A stretch of DNA of 64,000 bases from Cristatella mucedo (GCA_009760855.2 WPIO01000064.1:1813501-1877500); one strand, 5' to 3'. Positions 1-10,862 are shown, numbered from the stretch's first letter. The notes: generated by a model not told the origin, from the sequence alone. Translations and numbers: made by a program.

Positions 1-1153
1 TTTTAATCAACAAAGAATTGCAGAATATGTTCGAATACAGAGCCAAGTTACTCTTTAGAAAGTTCATTTTTAGTCGAATATTGAAGAAATATTACCATAA
101 AAGTTGAGGCGCCTTGAGGATCCTACCCTCACTACCACACTTCCGGGACAGTGTGGCCATGAGCCCAGAAGATAAATCGTCGGTTTCGATGGCCATCTGC
201 AGACAGTGTGGCCAGCCAAAAACTTGGTGTCGACTTGTTGGGCGCGGCTATCTCATATCTTGAGTCGCCGCCACAGATTTTCCAAGTGTGACATAAATAG
301 CTTATAAACTTCTTAAGGTAAATGATTTTAGTTTGAATCCCTGCTTGTAAGAAAACAACTGGCAGACATATTGTGGTTTTTGTCTATAGCAAGCAGTTGG
401 ACTTCAAAAGGCACTACTTGAAAAGTACGCTAGCATCTGCTAGGTGACTGCACTTACTACTGTAAGTTACAAACATGGCATTTCGTCTATGGTCTTAATG
501 TCACCCATGCTTGTGAGAAAAGATAATGCTTTCATGACTTTGCACGGCATTTTTTCAGTTACTGAACCAAAGTAAACCAAGAGCCACCCAGAAGAAAAAG
601 AGTTTCTTTTATCGCCAATAGCAAAATACAGGTGGATTATGGCATCTGGTTTTGGTTCACAATTAGCTTGCTTGCTGCTGGCTTCTTATCATGGGTTAGC
701 CTTCTTTTCATTAGCTTGTCAGATACCAAGATAATACGAGCTGCATCGAGTTACGAAAGATTCATTTACAAAGAACGTAATCGAGTCGATAGCTGATAAC
801 AAGTCATAGATATTTTTGGTGTGCAACCATACATCATATCTTAGTAGTGAAGTTTGGAATTTATTTAGTCGCTTCTGTGAGTCTTGAACTTTCAAAGACA
901 TGATTTCTGTAATGTGATATATAAATCTAGTGCTACACTCCGTTGTCCATGCCTTAAAATTGCATAGTCCCTAGACAATAATGCACATCATGAGTGCTGC
1001 ATCATAATAATGATATACTACTAAACATGATAGTTGAAGTGGATATCAACCTTAAAAAATTGACTTCATTATACACAGATATGGGTTAGCTTATAGCTAC
1101 AAAGCGTGTAGGAAGCAAGCCTACAACCAAAGTTTAATGTCAATTTGTCTTAC
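1..1153. other. Unassigned, probable CNOT3 intron
   Basis: No gene, RNA or known repeat is recognised. If CNOT3 continues leftward, as its missing C-terminus implies, this is intron. A 60-codon minus-strand frame at 719-901 follows an acceptor-like TTACAG but matches no part of CNOT3 that I know. Confidence 0.4.
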
Positions 1154-1167
1154 ACAAAGCTGCAGAC

Positions 1168-1454
1168 CTGGCGACGAAGTTTCTTAGACTGACTTACACG
1201 TCTGGTTCTCTCCAACAGTTGACTGCCAGTACTTTTTTTACTGCAGTTGGAATTACAAATGGTGCTATTAGCGGCAGATGTCGTCAATTCGGTAATTAAA
1301 GGCTGGTTCAGTTCTTGCGGCCGTACAACGACAGACAAATCCTGGGAAAAACCTGGAGGTGGTCCCACGACGGTCGATGAAGCACGAAGTTTGCCGTTTG
1401 TCTGAATCTTCCCATCACCAGCTTGCTTAGCAACCATATCCTGATCATATTTAC
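1168..1454 (-). CDS. CNOT3: CNOT3 exon H (central linker, GPPPG motif)
   Basis: This is the most downstream CNOT3 exon found in the window. The acceptor TTATTTTTCAG lies just 5' of 1454 on the minus strand. The exon opens with GT AAA TAT, so it needs one base from the previous exon; exon G ends in exactly that phase, giving a Gly codon at the joint. It encodes about 95 residues, polar and Ser/Thr/Asn-rich, including VVGPPPGFSQ and a basic end KKLRRQ. This fits the disordered linker between the N-terminal coiled coil and the C-terminal NOT box, which is not in the window. The 3' end is ambiguous: CAG|GTCTGC at 1168 (phase 0) or TGT|GTAAGA at 1154 (phase 2), just before an in-frame TAA. Assignment rests on phase and position, not on a conserved domain. 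Confidence 0.6.
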
Positions 1455-1577
1455 CTGAAAAATAAGTTGCCACAGTTCCGACTCAAGGTCGTTTCATATG
1501 GTGTTGAGAAATTACTTTTGCTTAATAAACTGCATCTGGCTTGCATCATGAGCCGAAGTTGAACTCGGAAGGCGACT

Positions 1578-2462
1578 GTGGACACTCTTTCTGCTCCGAA
1601 AAGAATACTTTACTTTACAGGGGTCCAAATAAAAAGCCAAAAACACAATAGCTCAATAAGACACTATGACCCTTCATTGGACGACCACATCAGCTCCACA
1701 GTCAAATCTGCCTACGTTCAGCTACATAACATTGATACAATTCGGGCTTGTTTAGGCAGGGATACCACATCTAAATTGGTCCATGCATTTGTGACATCTC
1801 GTCTTGATTTCTGTACCTCACTGCTTGCTGGTATATCGGCCTGTGCACTCGGACGCTTACAGCTGGTGCAAAACTCTGCGGATAGGCTTTTCTGTCGTGA
1901 GCGTCGTAGTTACCTCACCACACTACTTCTTGCCGACATGCACTGGCTCCCAATTAAGGACGCAACGACTTCAAGATGTTGTCACTCACTTTTAGGTCCC
2001 TTCATTCTTTGACTCCAGCCTACCTATAAGATATACTCCGCACCAGGCCAAGCATCGTACCACCGCTTTTCCGAATCTAATTGTTTACCTATACCTCCTA
2101 CAAACCTAAAATCCTTTGGAAACCTCGGCCTTTAGTTCGTATGCTCCCAAATCCAGGAAATCGCTCTCGACTTGCGTCTGGACATCCCACGACTTGACCT
2201 CATTTAAAAAGAAACTAAAAACGCATCTATTTATCACAGCATTTAGTGGGTCCATGTGATTTGTCCTTTAGGTGCTTATGCCACTAACCATACTTGCATG
2301 CTTACCCTGTGCATGTCACCCCTAACCATGTTATTAATTTTGTTTATTGAGCATGATATCACTAACTATTCGATCGTGCTTAATTTACAGCAAATATAAA
2401 GTGCCTAGAAAAAGATTGAGGGCGCTACATCAAATGTATTAATAATAATACGATAATAATAA
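1578..2462 (+). mobile_element. L2-A LINE, 5'-truncated, decayed RT C-terminus plus 3' UTR
   Basis: Translated pieces include HISSTVKSAYVQL, KLVHAFVTSRLDFC and ADMHWLPI, the typical end of an L2/CR1-clade reverse transcriptase. They are followed by frameshifted remains of the SF..RAFSSYAPK-type tail. The 3' UTR holds the family's repeated TGCATG..CACCCCTAACCA words. It ends at about 2390-2462 with the terminal stem (TAAAGTGCC..GGGCGCTA) and an AT-rich TAA-type tail. It is a dead copy inside the intron between CNOT3 exons G and H, on the opposite strand to the gene. Confidence 0.8.
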
Positions 2463-2530
2463 GAGTACATTTACATAGCACCCTCAAAGGAAATGAATCT
2501 CTTTCTAGGCACTTTACATATGAAGTAAAG
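2463..2530 (-). mobile_element. L2-A/SINE-B type 3' tail, inverted
   Basis: Reading the minus strand gives the same terminal motif (AAAGTGCCTAGAAAGAGATT, then GGGTGCTATGTAAATG), directly abutting the tail of the plus-strand copy. The two 3' ends therefore meet tail to tail. No RT sequence follows, so this is either a very short L2-A copy or the end of a SINE whose head I cannot recognise. Confidence 0.6.
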
Positions 2531-3225
2531 AGAGCCTGTGGGCTATTTAATAGCCACGGGGCTGACAAAAAGAGGGGCTTATTCTGAGTGTCAGCGAGTG
2601 CTATTGTGCGCGACTGTTTGCCTTACACAGCGACCATGCACCATTAAGTCAGAGATACCTCCCTCGTACACAGCCCCTGAGGGGTAGGTCGGCAAGCCAG
2701 CGTTGAAGGCCAGCGAGCTTTCCCGTAGGGGCACCAGCTAGGAATACTAGAATGGCGAACCGGATGGGGGGCAGCTCGACGGGGCGACCGAACCCACACA
2801 GCCTCGATGTGGTTGCCTCCGCGTGGGCTTGTCTTTTACATGCTGAGGATGTGGAGCGGCGAGCTGCGTGGAACCTAACGCTAAGGATGGATTAGCTGCA
2901 ATGCCTGCTCAGCGACGAGCCAGCAAAATGATCTTTCAGCGGTTGGTGGTCTGATTTTCGCTTGATGCCTTTGACTAGCCAAGCCTCCTGATACAGAAGA
3001 GCTTATGGTTACTTAAATAGTATCTTTCGCGGATTCCCGTGTGAGTGATTTATAGTAACCTAAAGTTGATATAAACAGAACGTGCACCATCCGTTAAGTT
3101 ATGAAATGCCGAAGAGTACTTGATAGCAATACATTTTAAAGCTGAAAGCAGTGAAACGGCTGGTTGCTTCTAATGAAACAATTGAAGCGTTCATATTCAG
3201 TTTACATGAACCGATCGTATATTCT
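2531..3225. other. Unassigned intronic sequence
   Basis: A GC-richer block at about 2600-2900 is followed by ordinary sequence. I see no coding frame, tRNA-like box or known repeat. Confidence 0.3.
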
Positions 3226-3420
3226 TGCCTTTGAATTTCCTACGCCGATGACACCCAGCTCTATCTATCACGCAACCCTGTTAAGCCTTTGTTCATATCT
3301 GACTCACTTAATTTCCTTGCTGCCTGCAACGACGACATTTGCGTTTGGATGGCTAATAACTTCAGGAAGCTTAACGACAATAAGACCAATTGTTATTATC
3401 ATTATCACCCCCATCTATTA
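3226..3420 (+). mobile_element. L2 reverse transcriptase fragment (palm, YADDT)
   Basis: Across two frames the translation gives SYADDTQLYLSRNPVKP and then DDICVWMANNFRKLNDNKT. This is the catalytic YADD box and the following conserved block of L2-clade RT, the same block seen at 33014-33250 on the minus strand. It is frameshifted, lacks both ends, and ends in an (ATT)-like run. Confidence 0.75.
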
Positions 3421-3994
3421 GCAGTTATCTATGCATGCTCAATGCAAAATCGCCGGAAAAGACAACATGCATAGTAGTATCGTGGGCCGGCACTGCAGCA
3501 TGCGTGCACAGCAGGCACACTGCAGTGTAAGCCATTGTAGGTCTGTAGGTGCACATCCAGTGCAGACGGCGAGAGATGCCACACGCTCATCATTGGAAAC
3601 CACTTTGAAAGCGTCACTCTTTTGCGACTGAGCGAGCTTGAGCACATGAGCTGTTCAGCAAGGCAAGAGGTGCAGCGGCGTGCGGTGGCAAGGGTCAGCC
3701 TAGCAAGCCCTAGCTAGCCCATGCTGCATGCAACGAACTGTTATGCGGTCCGACTTGCGTGCCCCACTGAAACCCAGCCAGTGTTCCCGGTCGGCAGCAC
3801 CTGTGCGCCCCCCCCCCCGCGGAGGAGGAGGAGGAGCCATGCAGGCTCGGAGGTCTGCTCGTGGACGCGAGGTTGAGTGGGTGCAGACCTTCGGCTGGCC
3901 ACTTCGACGCCCGTCTCCAGATAGGGTACCATCATTATTTTTTTAGAGGGGCTAAAGACGTCTGCTGGGCGTCGAGCACCTTCCGGGCCTGTTT

Positions 3995-4276
3995 CTAGAA
4001 AGGGTTGCCACTTTTCTCAGAGGAGGCCACCGTATTCCAAGAGGGAAGTTCAAAGGAGCCGGCCTGACGAGCCTTAGCCACAAAGTATCGGGCCTTGGAG
4101 ATGAGCCGGCGGTCGCTTCGTTTGTTGTACTTGGCGGCGGCGGGCCGGAGATTCATTGCTAGCGGCTGGACTTCGAGCTGCACGTGCTTCGCGTGCCGAG
4201 CGGCATCTTTTTGAGAGAGCGAGCTAAGCAGTCTCGCCAGACTGTCAATTGCCGGTGGTAAAACGGTGCGTCGCAA
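3995..4276 (-). CDS. Unidentified open frame (hypothetical)
   Basis: A 93-codon minus-strand frame reading RRTVLPPAIDSLARLL and then KARYFVAKARQAGSFELPSW. Its composition looks more protein-like than that of its neighbours, and it lies in the intron between CNOT3 exons G and H. I do not recognise it. It has no clear splice sites in phase with CNOT3. It could be an old retrocopy or transposon protein. The surrounding 3421-4580 has C-runs and GGA-rich patches (3810-3835, 4370-4385) and nothing else I can name. Confidence 0.2.
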   Translation of the reverse strand: MRRTVLPPAIDSLARLLSSLSQKDAARHAKHVQLEVQPLAMNLRPAAAKYNKRSDRRLISKARYFVAKARQAGSFELPSWNTVASSEKSGNPF

Positions 4277-4579
4277 TTTTTTTTGGACGGGAAGCTGCTC
4301 GATTTTAATAAGGGGCTACCAAATTTTAGGTTGGCGGTGCCTAAAGGACCTACTAGACGGTTCTGCCTCCACGGAGGGGGAGGAGCAGCTTTACAGCGAG
4401 GACACAGGAGGCGTGGCAGAGTAAGAGAGGGTAAGCAAGGAGGCGTTCCGGGCAGAAACTTTTCGCCACCCCACTCTCGAGCAGGTCTCAGTGGATTGAG
4501 GGGCGTCAACGCTGTCTAGAGCCTACCAAGCTACAGAATTTCCCCACTGTTTACTTAATAAGAATAATAACAATGATAC

Positions 4580-4640
4580 ACGTACACGAAGGACGAATCA
4601 CGAAGACCCACCAAATGCTGTAATAAACAGGTGCTTTAAT
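4580..4640 (-). mobile_element. L2-A 3' UTR scrap
   Basis: The string gaaggacgaatcacg..gacccac.aaatgctgt..ta matches, inverted, the stretch just after the L2-A stop codon in better copies such as 10863-11265. Only about 60 bp are recognisable. Confidence 0.6.
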
Positions 4641-4874
4641 GTTTATTTACATTTCCAGTTGGGAATGTGTCGGCACACCGCTAATAAAGTCAGTTCATGC
4701 CCAGTTAAGGTCAAGGTTGAGCCTCATTGAAAAATCTCGGCCGTAGCCTACAGCCCCGGAGCAAGCGGTCGAGCCGGTCGGGCTGTGTATTCTCAAATGA
4801 CAAGCAACTTATTAACGCTCATGCTTGGTTACATAGGAACGAAGACACGTGATTGATCAACGGGCTTCAAGTCA

Positions 4875-5200
4875 TGCCCACCGAAAGTCTGGAACTCACT
4901 GCCAGCACCGGTTACTACCTGCAATGACCTTGCATCATTTAAGTCTCAGCTGAAGCCACACTTGTGTTTCCGGGCAGCTTTCTCTTTTCTCTTCCGCAGT
5001 GAACAGATCTTGTTCACTGATCACTGATGTGTTTTCTTGCTCACCCGATGCTTGACTCAGTGCATGTTACTAGCCAGAGGTACCACTACCCGTACCCTCG
5101 TGTGCTCAGGCATGCTGAAAGCCTGAAAGTGTGCTACTTGCTCGCTTTACCCAAGTTTGATACCGTGCATGTCACTAACCCTTTGTTACTGATTCTCTTG
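4875..5200 (+). mobile_element. L2-like RT C-terminal scrap and 3' UTR
   Basis: The translation KVWNSLPAPVTTCNDLASFK followed by QLKPHL matches the 'WNSLP..R...L..FK..LK.HL' end of L2 ORF2. Words like GTGCATGTTACTAGCC downstream resemble the L2-A 3' UTR. The wording differs from both L2-A and L2-B, so it may be a third, older lineage. Confidence 0.6.
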
Positions 5201-5583
5201 CAGCAAGTTGCAAAGTTGCACTCGAATAGAGGTTGGTTTAGTTCTCTTAGCTTTATGACTCACCTTGAAAGCACACAGCGGCATGACTCTATTGGGTGTG
5301 TAGGGCTTTTCAGCAGGTAAGGATAGTTGACAAATGGTTTCCAAGTTTCACATGCTACTCTAGTAATAACAGCCAGTACACGCCCTTGAGCTTCTCGTTC
5401 TGTTACAATCTAGTTTAGGTACCAAGTGTTGGCATATCCTGGAATTCTCATCCCCCAAGTGGCTAAACCTTGATCCCCCGGGGCGGTCACGGAGAGGCAT
5501 GTCCACGTGGCTCAGCGCTCGAGTCTTCGCAGAACTCCGGCAGAGCAAAGCAGTCAGGGCTGCGCCGCAAGGGGGGAGCCTAC

Positions 5584-5974
5584 CGTTGACTTCATTGGTC
5601 CTGCGCTCAGTGACTGCTGCTGCTGCTGTAGAGCTCGCGTGTGCGGTTCGATTGCTGGCGACACTTGAGTAGGAGAGGAGCATGGGAGGTCCTGAATGCG
5701 ACAGAGCGCTCAATCCGTCGCCTCCTTCTGCGTGCAGCGCGTGTCCCACCGCACGATCTGACGTGGCTTGCTCGGCCGAGTTGAGCCTCGCAGTCACGTG
5801 CTCCTGCTGCCGCCCGTGTTCCTGCTTGGATCCGGAAGCGTTCCGGGCACGAGCGCCAGCCTCCTGGGTTTGACCGGAGCTGTCGTTAGACCGAATGGTC
5901 ATGCCTGTTGTCACTGGGGCAGCTTTCGACTGGCGTGGAAATTCATCAGGCGAGCCATTGATAGCGGGCTTGCA
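5584..5974 (-). CDS. CNOT3: CNOT3 exon G (low-complexity central region)
   Basis: The acceptor is CTATTCGTTGCAG and the donor is AACG|GTAGGC. The exon is 391 nt, entering in phase 0 and leaving in phase 1, which fits exon F upstream and exon H downstream. It encodes about 130 residues rich in Ala, Ser, Gln and Gly, containing NGSPDEFPRQSKAAP, GPPMLLSYSSVASN and an Ala run. Vertebrate CNOT3 has a similar Ser/Ala/Pro-rich linker with an SYSSVV stretch, so I read this as the equivalent, disordered part of the scaffold. The (CTG)14 tract lies immediately upstream in the intron. The open frame runs past the donor to about 5360, so a longer exon is possible. Confidence 0.65.
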
Positions 5975-5998
5975 CTGCAACGAATAGCAAGTAACCGT

Positions 5999-6040
<42 letters not shown>
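5999..6040 (-). repeat. (CTG)14 triplet repeat in 3' splice-site region
   Basis: Fourteen perfect units: CAG on the plus strand, CTG/CUG in the CNOT3 sense. It ends 24 nt before the exon G acceptor. It is not coding in the gene model. Confidence 0.95.
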
Positions 6041-6043
<3 letters not shown>

Positions 6044-7086
6044 AGATCCGTGCCCGTTCGAAGGAGCCTGTGACTGGACGTCTGCTCTTGTTGTTGCACC
6101 ATCGATCGCAGAAATTACTCCTGCGTGTACGTCTGAATGTCATCAGATGCACGAAAAAGGTTCGCAGAAATTAATGGCTGCACTAATGTAGAAAATTTGC
6201 AATTGGCAAATATATGAGAGAGACATCCACCTCGAAACGATTGCTGGAGACCACCATCAGATTCTACGCTGCAGATGCATATGATGAACGACTCAGTAAT
6301 GCAAAGTAAGTGTAAATAGTCGAAAGAAAACCACAATTCGCAAGTAAAAACTGAAATTCTACCACACGGTAATACTAAAATACCGTGTGAGGCTGCTTTT
6401 GTCGAACTGACATGATAGATCAATTATTATAACACATTCAATGAAACAACGTCTCAGTTTTTGAATATCCTGAAAATATATTGTCTTCACAAGTTTCTAT
6501 GGATCACTGACAGGTGCTCGATTTTTTACTTTTGAGCTTAATGGGATGACGATGTGTGGACTAAGGTGATATACCAACGAACACTCTATAGCAAAGGGAT
6601 AAATGCGAAGTACTGTCAAAGTTTCACTCTAAATTTTCCATGGTTAAGCCAGTGTTCCCATAAGTTCTGGTTGTAAGAGGAACCTGCTCTCGTTTACTCG
6701 AGGACGTTCACAATGGCTTAAAGTTCACCACCCTATGCGTGCCGTATGCCTTACCCTGAAGGCACAACATAAAATTGCCTACAGACTTCTGTCACTGTTT
6801 GCTAGGCGTTTCATTTGCGCCTACGGCGTGAACGGAACGGAAGAAAACCAAGCTTTCATTCGGCAGCTGTAGATGGAGGTGCACGCTTAGTTGTGTAGCC
6901 TCGCTTCTTTCCCGAGGACCAACTTCAACGCCTCAAGCACCTCTGTCCCCAGGATTGCATGCTGCTGCTGCAACCCGAGAAAAAGAGCGGCTGTATTCCA
7001 TGCTGTTGCTTTTTAAGGTGTATCGGATATTCCCTGTCATATGAGTTTTATTTGGCCTTTTGAAGGGATCAGCCACCTCTTAAGTC

Positions 7087-7123
<37 letters not shown>

Positions 7124-8027
7124 GCATCATCATCACCGTCATCATCATCATACAACTGTGACTCGCCGTGCACAAATAAAAAAGGTCAGTACAGAATATT
7201 CGTCGCCTTTTTAATTTTATAGTTTGTTAAGTAGGTATAATGTGCCCACAAGTAGTTGAAAGCAAACGCTTAATCTCGCGTCGATTTATGAAATAGCGAT
7301 GAACGGGCTTATGATGAACACATTATTCAATTGAAAATTGAAACGATGTAAAAGATTATCTCTCATCGGAACTGATAACATGAAGAAGGAATGGCGAATC
7401 AGCCTTGGAGCCGGCCTGCTTGTCGATGAGTCATTGCGGTTGATCTTCTTCCCAGCTGTAAGCTTACTTCCAGGATCCATTATTTTCAAATTGAACTTTT
7501 CCAACCAAAGATCGCGAGAAAGCACACATGAGCAAATCAGCTTCAGTTTTAAGTAAATTGAAAGTAAGAATCCAATCTTGAATGATTTTTTTTTTCAGGA
7601 ACATTTGAATTACAGTTTTCATTAAAGTGTCTTTCAACTTTGCATACTGCTATTACTCTTATGCTGTCATCACTGTATTCTTTCAGCGAATTTTTGCAGG
7701 TACAGGCCAGTAATGATATAGTAGGGAAGACTCTGCTTGACTTCCCACGAAGGGATTTAACAGCCAAAATCAACGAGAATTCGCCGTAGAAGGCATCCAT
7801 CGAGAAATTGAGCGCGAGAGCGGTCGAGTCACCGAAGTTACCCCGAAAACTCCATCACCAGTGTCTCACTCACCCTCAACTCTGGCCGTTTGCTCTGCTT
7901 CATGCACCCTGTTCTCAACTCGACTGCTCAGCAGAAAAGAAACCCCTGGACTTTGGAAGAAGACGTTACCGCCCAGTAACGGCAAGGTCATAACCTAATG
8001 ACACGTCTGGTCTTGGTGAAGACTTAC
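6041..8027. other. CNOT3 intron F-G, no recognised gene
   Basis: Mostly AT-rich unique sequence. A perfect (TAA)n run lies at 7088-7122. Short open frames at 7286-7556 (both strands), 7549-7800 (minus) and 7735-7990 (plus, TPKTPSPVSHSPSTL) do not connect in phase with CNOT3. The direct F-to-G joint needs none of them. Confidence 0.45.
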
Positions 8028-8203
8028 CCGATCTTCGGTGGCTGAACAGATTGCTTTGACATCACCATCTATAACTTTGTCATTTTCTTTCAAGCCTTTC
8101 CCATTGGTCAAATTGCTCTGCGAGCCTTCCTTCCCCGATTCGCTGCGCGAAGTTATAGGCAATACGTCTGACACACTGTCTTCTTGTGCAACGCTCTCCA
8201 TAT
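8028..8203 (-). CDS. CNOT3: CNOT3 exon F (acidic/polar linker)
   Basis: The acceptor CTACCTACACAG completes an Asp codon split by the phase-1 intron after exon E. The donor CGG|GTAAGT is a strong consensus. The exon is 176 nt: 2 nt plus 58 codons, ending in phase 0. It encodes MESVAQEDSVSDVLPITS, then KEGSQSNLTNGKG, and ends SATEDR. This follows the 'LDLED' joint of the family and corresponds to the start of the charged Ser/Asn-rich linker after the N-terminal coiled coil. It is not strongly conserved; the call rests on phase, splice signals and position. Confidence 0.75.
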
Positions 8204-8332
8204 CTGTGTAGGTAGCCTTATCTTCAACATAAGCACGCTAATACAGTTGCCCTGCGGCGCCAGAGTTTATCGACAATAATGAATTCGCATCAATTTCTGA
8301 CAGTGATGGATAGGAAAGCAAAGCACCCTTAC

Positions 8333-8435
8333 CTTCTAAGTCAAAGCCGTCGTAGTTTATTTCATAATCTTCTGGAAATTCAGGCTCCTGGTTATTTTCG
8401 ATGTAGTAGTTGACCTCATCCTGAATCTGCTTAAT
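8333..8435 (-). CDS. CNOT3: CNOT3 exon E (end of NOT3/5 N-terminal domain)
   Basis: The acceptor is TTTTTTCTCCTAACTAG and the donor is GAAG|GTAAGG. The exon is 103 nt, entering in phase 0 and leaving in phase 1. It encodes IKQIQDEVNYYIENNQEPEF and then DYEINYDGFDLE. This matches the vertebrate CNOT3 block [20 protein letters not shown]...YDDLDLED, which closes the conserved N-terminal Not domain. The similarity is clear over the full exon, and it follows exon D in phase. Confidence 0.92.
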
Positions 8436-8984
8436 CTAGTTAGGAGAAAAAACTGTGTAGGGGAAACAAGTGTAATTTACCGTGCAGTAGTGAATGGCAT
8501 ACTATGCATTCACAATAATACGAACTCAATATCCGACTTCTACTCCTCCAAGTTCTGCTTCAATCTTTCCTCAAATACGTTGTCGCAACGAAGAACCATT
8601 AGATAAACGCTAATGGGAGTAATATTTGATTTTATCGATACGCAATTTTTATCATCTTCTTTTAGGTAAATATCACTTGATAGGCCTAGAAACTTGGTAA
8701 AATGTCTGGCGTCTCTTCCATGCACAGTGGTGCTTTCGGACTCTTGCTGAATTTTACGAAAAGAGAAGCTCGGATAAGTGACGGTCGGACTCAGAATCGG
8801 AGAGAACGAAGCCTAGCTTACAGCCTATCGGCTTGTTTTGTCTATAGCACGTTAGAAATTATGTGTTCATTTATGATTGCTGCACGTGCCTGAAATCCTG
8901 TCACTATATCCCTTGAGCCATCCGCCACTATAGCTTATCGGCTTTTAGCGACCACAGTTGGTACTCTCATGCAAGCCTCGCCTC
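8436..8984. other. CNOT3 intron D-E, unique sequence
   Basis: No gene or repeat recognised before the L2-B copy at 8985. Confidence 0.4.
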
Positions 8985-9260
8985 TCTCTCCTACTGAACG
9001 ACATCTACTCTCTTTTTTCCGACATCCTTTCCAGCGGTCCTGTGCTGCTACTTCCGTGCTGCTCACTTCCTCGACTGCCCTCCTGACTCAGCTATGCCTT
9101 TCACTGTCTCTTTGCTGCATTAGATGAAATATGTTGGCTGCCGCATGAGTACCGAAAGCCGCTTAGGCTTCTGGGTGCACAAAGAAAACTCTCCTGCGTC
9201 ACACCTAATTACGCTTTGCGGAATTACAGAGAGGGATGCGTTGCATTAAGCCTGTTAACT
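8985..9260 (+). mobile_element. L2-B LINE 3' end
   Basis: Contains the L2-B hallmark series AGCGGTCCTG.GCTGCTACTTC, GCTGCTCACTTCCTC, GTACCGAAAGCCGCTTAGG and AAAACTCTCCTGCGT, all on the plus strand. It ends near GAATTACAGAGAGGGATGCG. The translation CYFRAAHFLDCPPDSAMPFT is the last stretch of the L2-B ORF. It is old and 5'-truncated, inside CNOT3 intron D-E and antisense to the gene. Confidence 0.8.
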
Positions 9261-10109
9261 CTTTCAGCTACTACCGTTCAAAAGAATTCCTAGATGCCTC
9301 TGCAGTTGTTCGTGAATTGGGTAGCCAGCATATCCCACAAGCCCAGAAAAAGTAAGAGAGAGGCCGAGGAATGCATCTAAAATATTTCTTGCATTTTTTC
9401 AAGTCACCCAGCACGATATCGCTCAAAGGCTGCAGTGAATTACTCTAGCCACCTAGTTATCAAACCCGGTAAGACCACCGGTGCCAGCATGAAAGTTTGC
9501 CTATCGAATGCACGTTTCATAGGCAGTAAACCCCTAATACTGTGCTGACTTATTCTTGACGACGCGACTGGCTCGCAATGCCAAGAAATAAATGCCGCTC
9601 TCTTGGGGTGCTATATAAAGTTCAATCAACATTACCTGCAGTTCAAAATCGGTCAGCAACTCATTCTCAATTGGCTATCCGCAATTCACTGCGATTCACA
9701 GAGGGGAGGGCCAAATGCCTGAGTTCCAAAGGAGTTCTCCGGTCGACCCAGTATTTGAAGGCTGTAGAAGTATGGGTGTCGCGCAAGATAATCTTGACAT
9801 GGCCCGGAGCTGGATAAGCCAACGAATCTCCCGAAATAAACTGCGCACAAGCTAATGCATCCGAGATGAGGCTAGAGAATCCAAATGAAACGCTTGGAGC
9901 TGGAGCTTCTGCGACGGATAAAGAAGGCCACTCTGTACCTCGCCCAAGCTCGGGACCCCCTACCGATGGCGGGATAAGCGCGCGCCGAGCGAGCAGAGTG
10001 CGGCTGCGGTGAAAGCACAGTGTAAGAGTAATTGCACAGTAAGTCGCGCATGCAAGTTGCCGGCAGCAGGCGCCCGCCATGCGCTCAGAGCCGGCCAAAG
10101 CCGTTTAAC
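9261..10109. other. CNOT3 intron D-E, remainder
   Basis: I see no gene. A 143-codon minus-strand frame (9667-10098) overlaps the region after exon D but has no recognisable motif and begins beyond the exon D donor. Confidence 0.4.
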
Positions 10110-10223
10110 CTGCTCCACTTCGGTGGACTCGTTGTCAAGCAGCCGCAGTATTGCCTCTAGGCACCGTATGTGGTATTGATGACGATCGAGAAGGTTCTTG
10201 ACTGCAGCCAACTTTTCTTGACT
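10110..10223 (-). CDS. CNOT3: CNOT3 exon D (N-terminal Not domain)
   Basis: The acceptor is TGCGTCTATTTTAG and the donor is GAGCAG|GTTAAA. The exon is 114 nt, exactly 38 codons, phase 0 to 0. It encodes EKLAAVKNLLDRHQYHIRCL and EAILRLLDNES. This matches vertebrate CNOT3 [29 protein letters not shown] nearly position for position. The HxYH and LE.ILR.LDN core is a hallmark of the NOT3/NOT5 N-terminal coiled-coil domain, which in yeast Not5 contacts the ribosome E site and in metazoans supports CCR4-NOT function. Confidence 0.95.
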
Positions 10224-10620
10224 CTAAAATAGACGCAGACAAATAAAGGTGTGCAAGTTAGTGGATTACATTTTACTCTAAACAGCACGAATTCCATAAG
10301 TTTAAAAAAGCATCAGCTGTCAAAACTGTTGCGTAAGCGATTACTGCACCCATTGGCTAACGATATAATGAATAGCTTGCATTGCCACTTAACTAACACA
10401 TCGCTTAAATGGCGTCTCAGAGCGGTGAGTCAGCGCTGCCATGCATACAGACGCACACGAAGCACGGAAATGCTGTTAGGACGATCGTCAAATACTTGGT
10501 TTCTTATTTAAGGCCCTAGATGACGTCGCGAAGGAATCATTCAAGCGTCATTCACAAAGAACCGACAGCACGTGAGCAAGAGAAAACTTAGCCAAATTGT
10601 GTCACGTTTTGCCTGCGTAC
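10224..10620. other. CNOT3 intron C-D
   Basis: About 400 nt with nothing recognisable. Confidence 0.5.
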
Positions 10621-10842
10621 TTCCGCAGCCTTCCGCTTTTTGGAGCTGGCTGCCAGAGCTTCCATTTCTGTGTCCAGCTTTTCATACTGGAGTTCGAGTG
10701 CCTCTATACAGTCCTGCAGCCACTGTTCCACCTCCTGTCGTTCCTTCTCTGACGGGTCTGGGGGCTTCCCAGGTCCACGATTATCTTTAGAGAAAGCTCG
10801 AGCTCTGTTTTCCCTTTCAACTTCTTTGAATCTTTCCATTCT
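10621..10842 (-). CDS. CNOT3: CNOT3 exon C (N-terminal Not domain, central helix)
   Basis: The acceptor is ATTACGTCTTTTTTCAG and the donor is GCGGAA|GTACGC. The exon is 222 nt, exactly 74 codons, phase 0 to 0. It encodes RMERFKEVERENRARAFSKD, PDPSEKERQEVEQWLQDCIE and a Lys-rich end (SSKKRKAAE). The family counterpart reads [20 protein letters not shown]...DPAQKEKEEVGQWL. The long charged helix fits the coiled coil. The (ATT)n tail of an L2-A insertion starts about 20 nt upstream of this acceptor, so the branch point must lie in or beyond LINE-derived sequence. Confidence 0.95.
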
Positions 10843-10862
10843 CTGAAAAAAGACGTAATAAC

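Noticed and set aside
719-901. 60-codon minus frame after TTACAG, considered as a further CNOT3 exon
   Set aside because: No resemblance to the CNOT3 C-terminus, and it ends in a stop without a donor in phase.
5768-6073. Plus-strand poly-Gln frame over (CAG)14
   Set aside because: The supported gene is on the minus strand, where the repeat is intronic. The plus frame has no other coding evidence.
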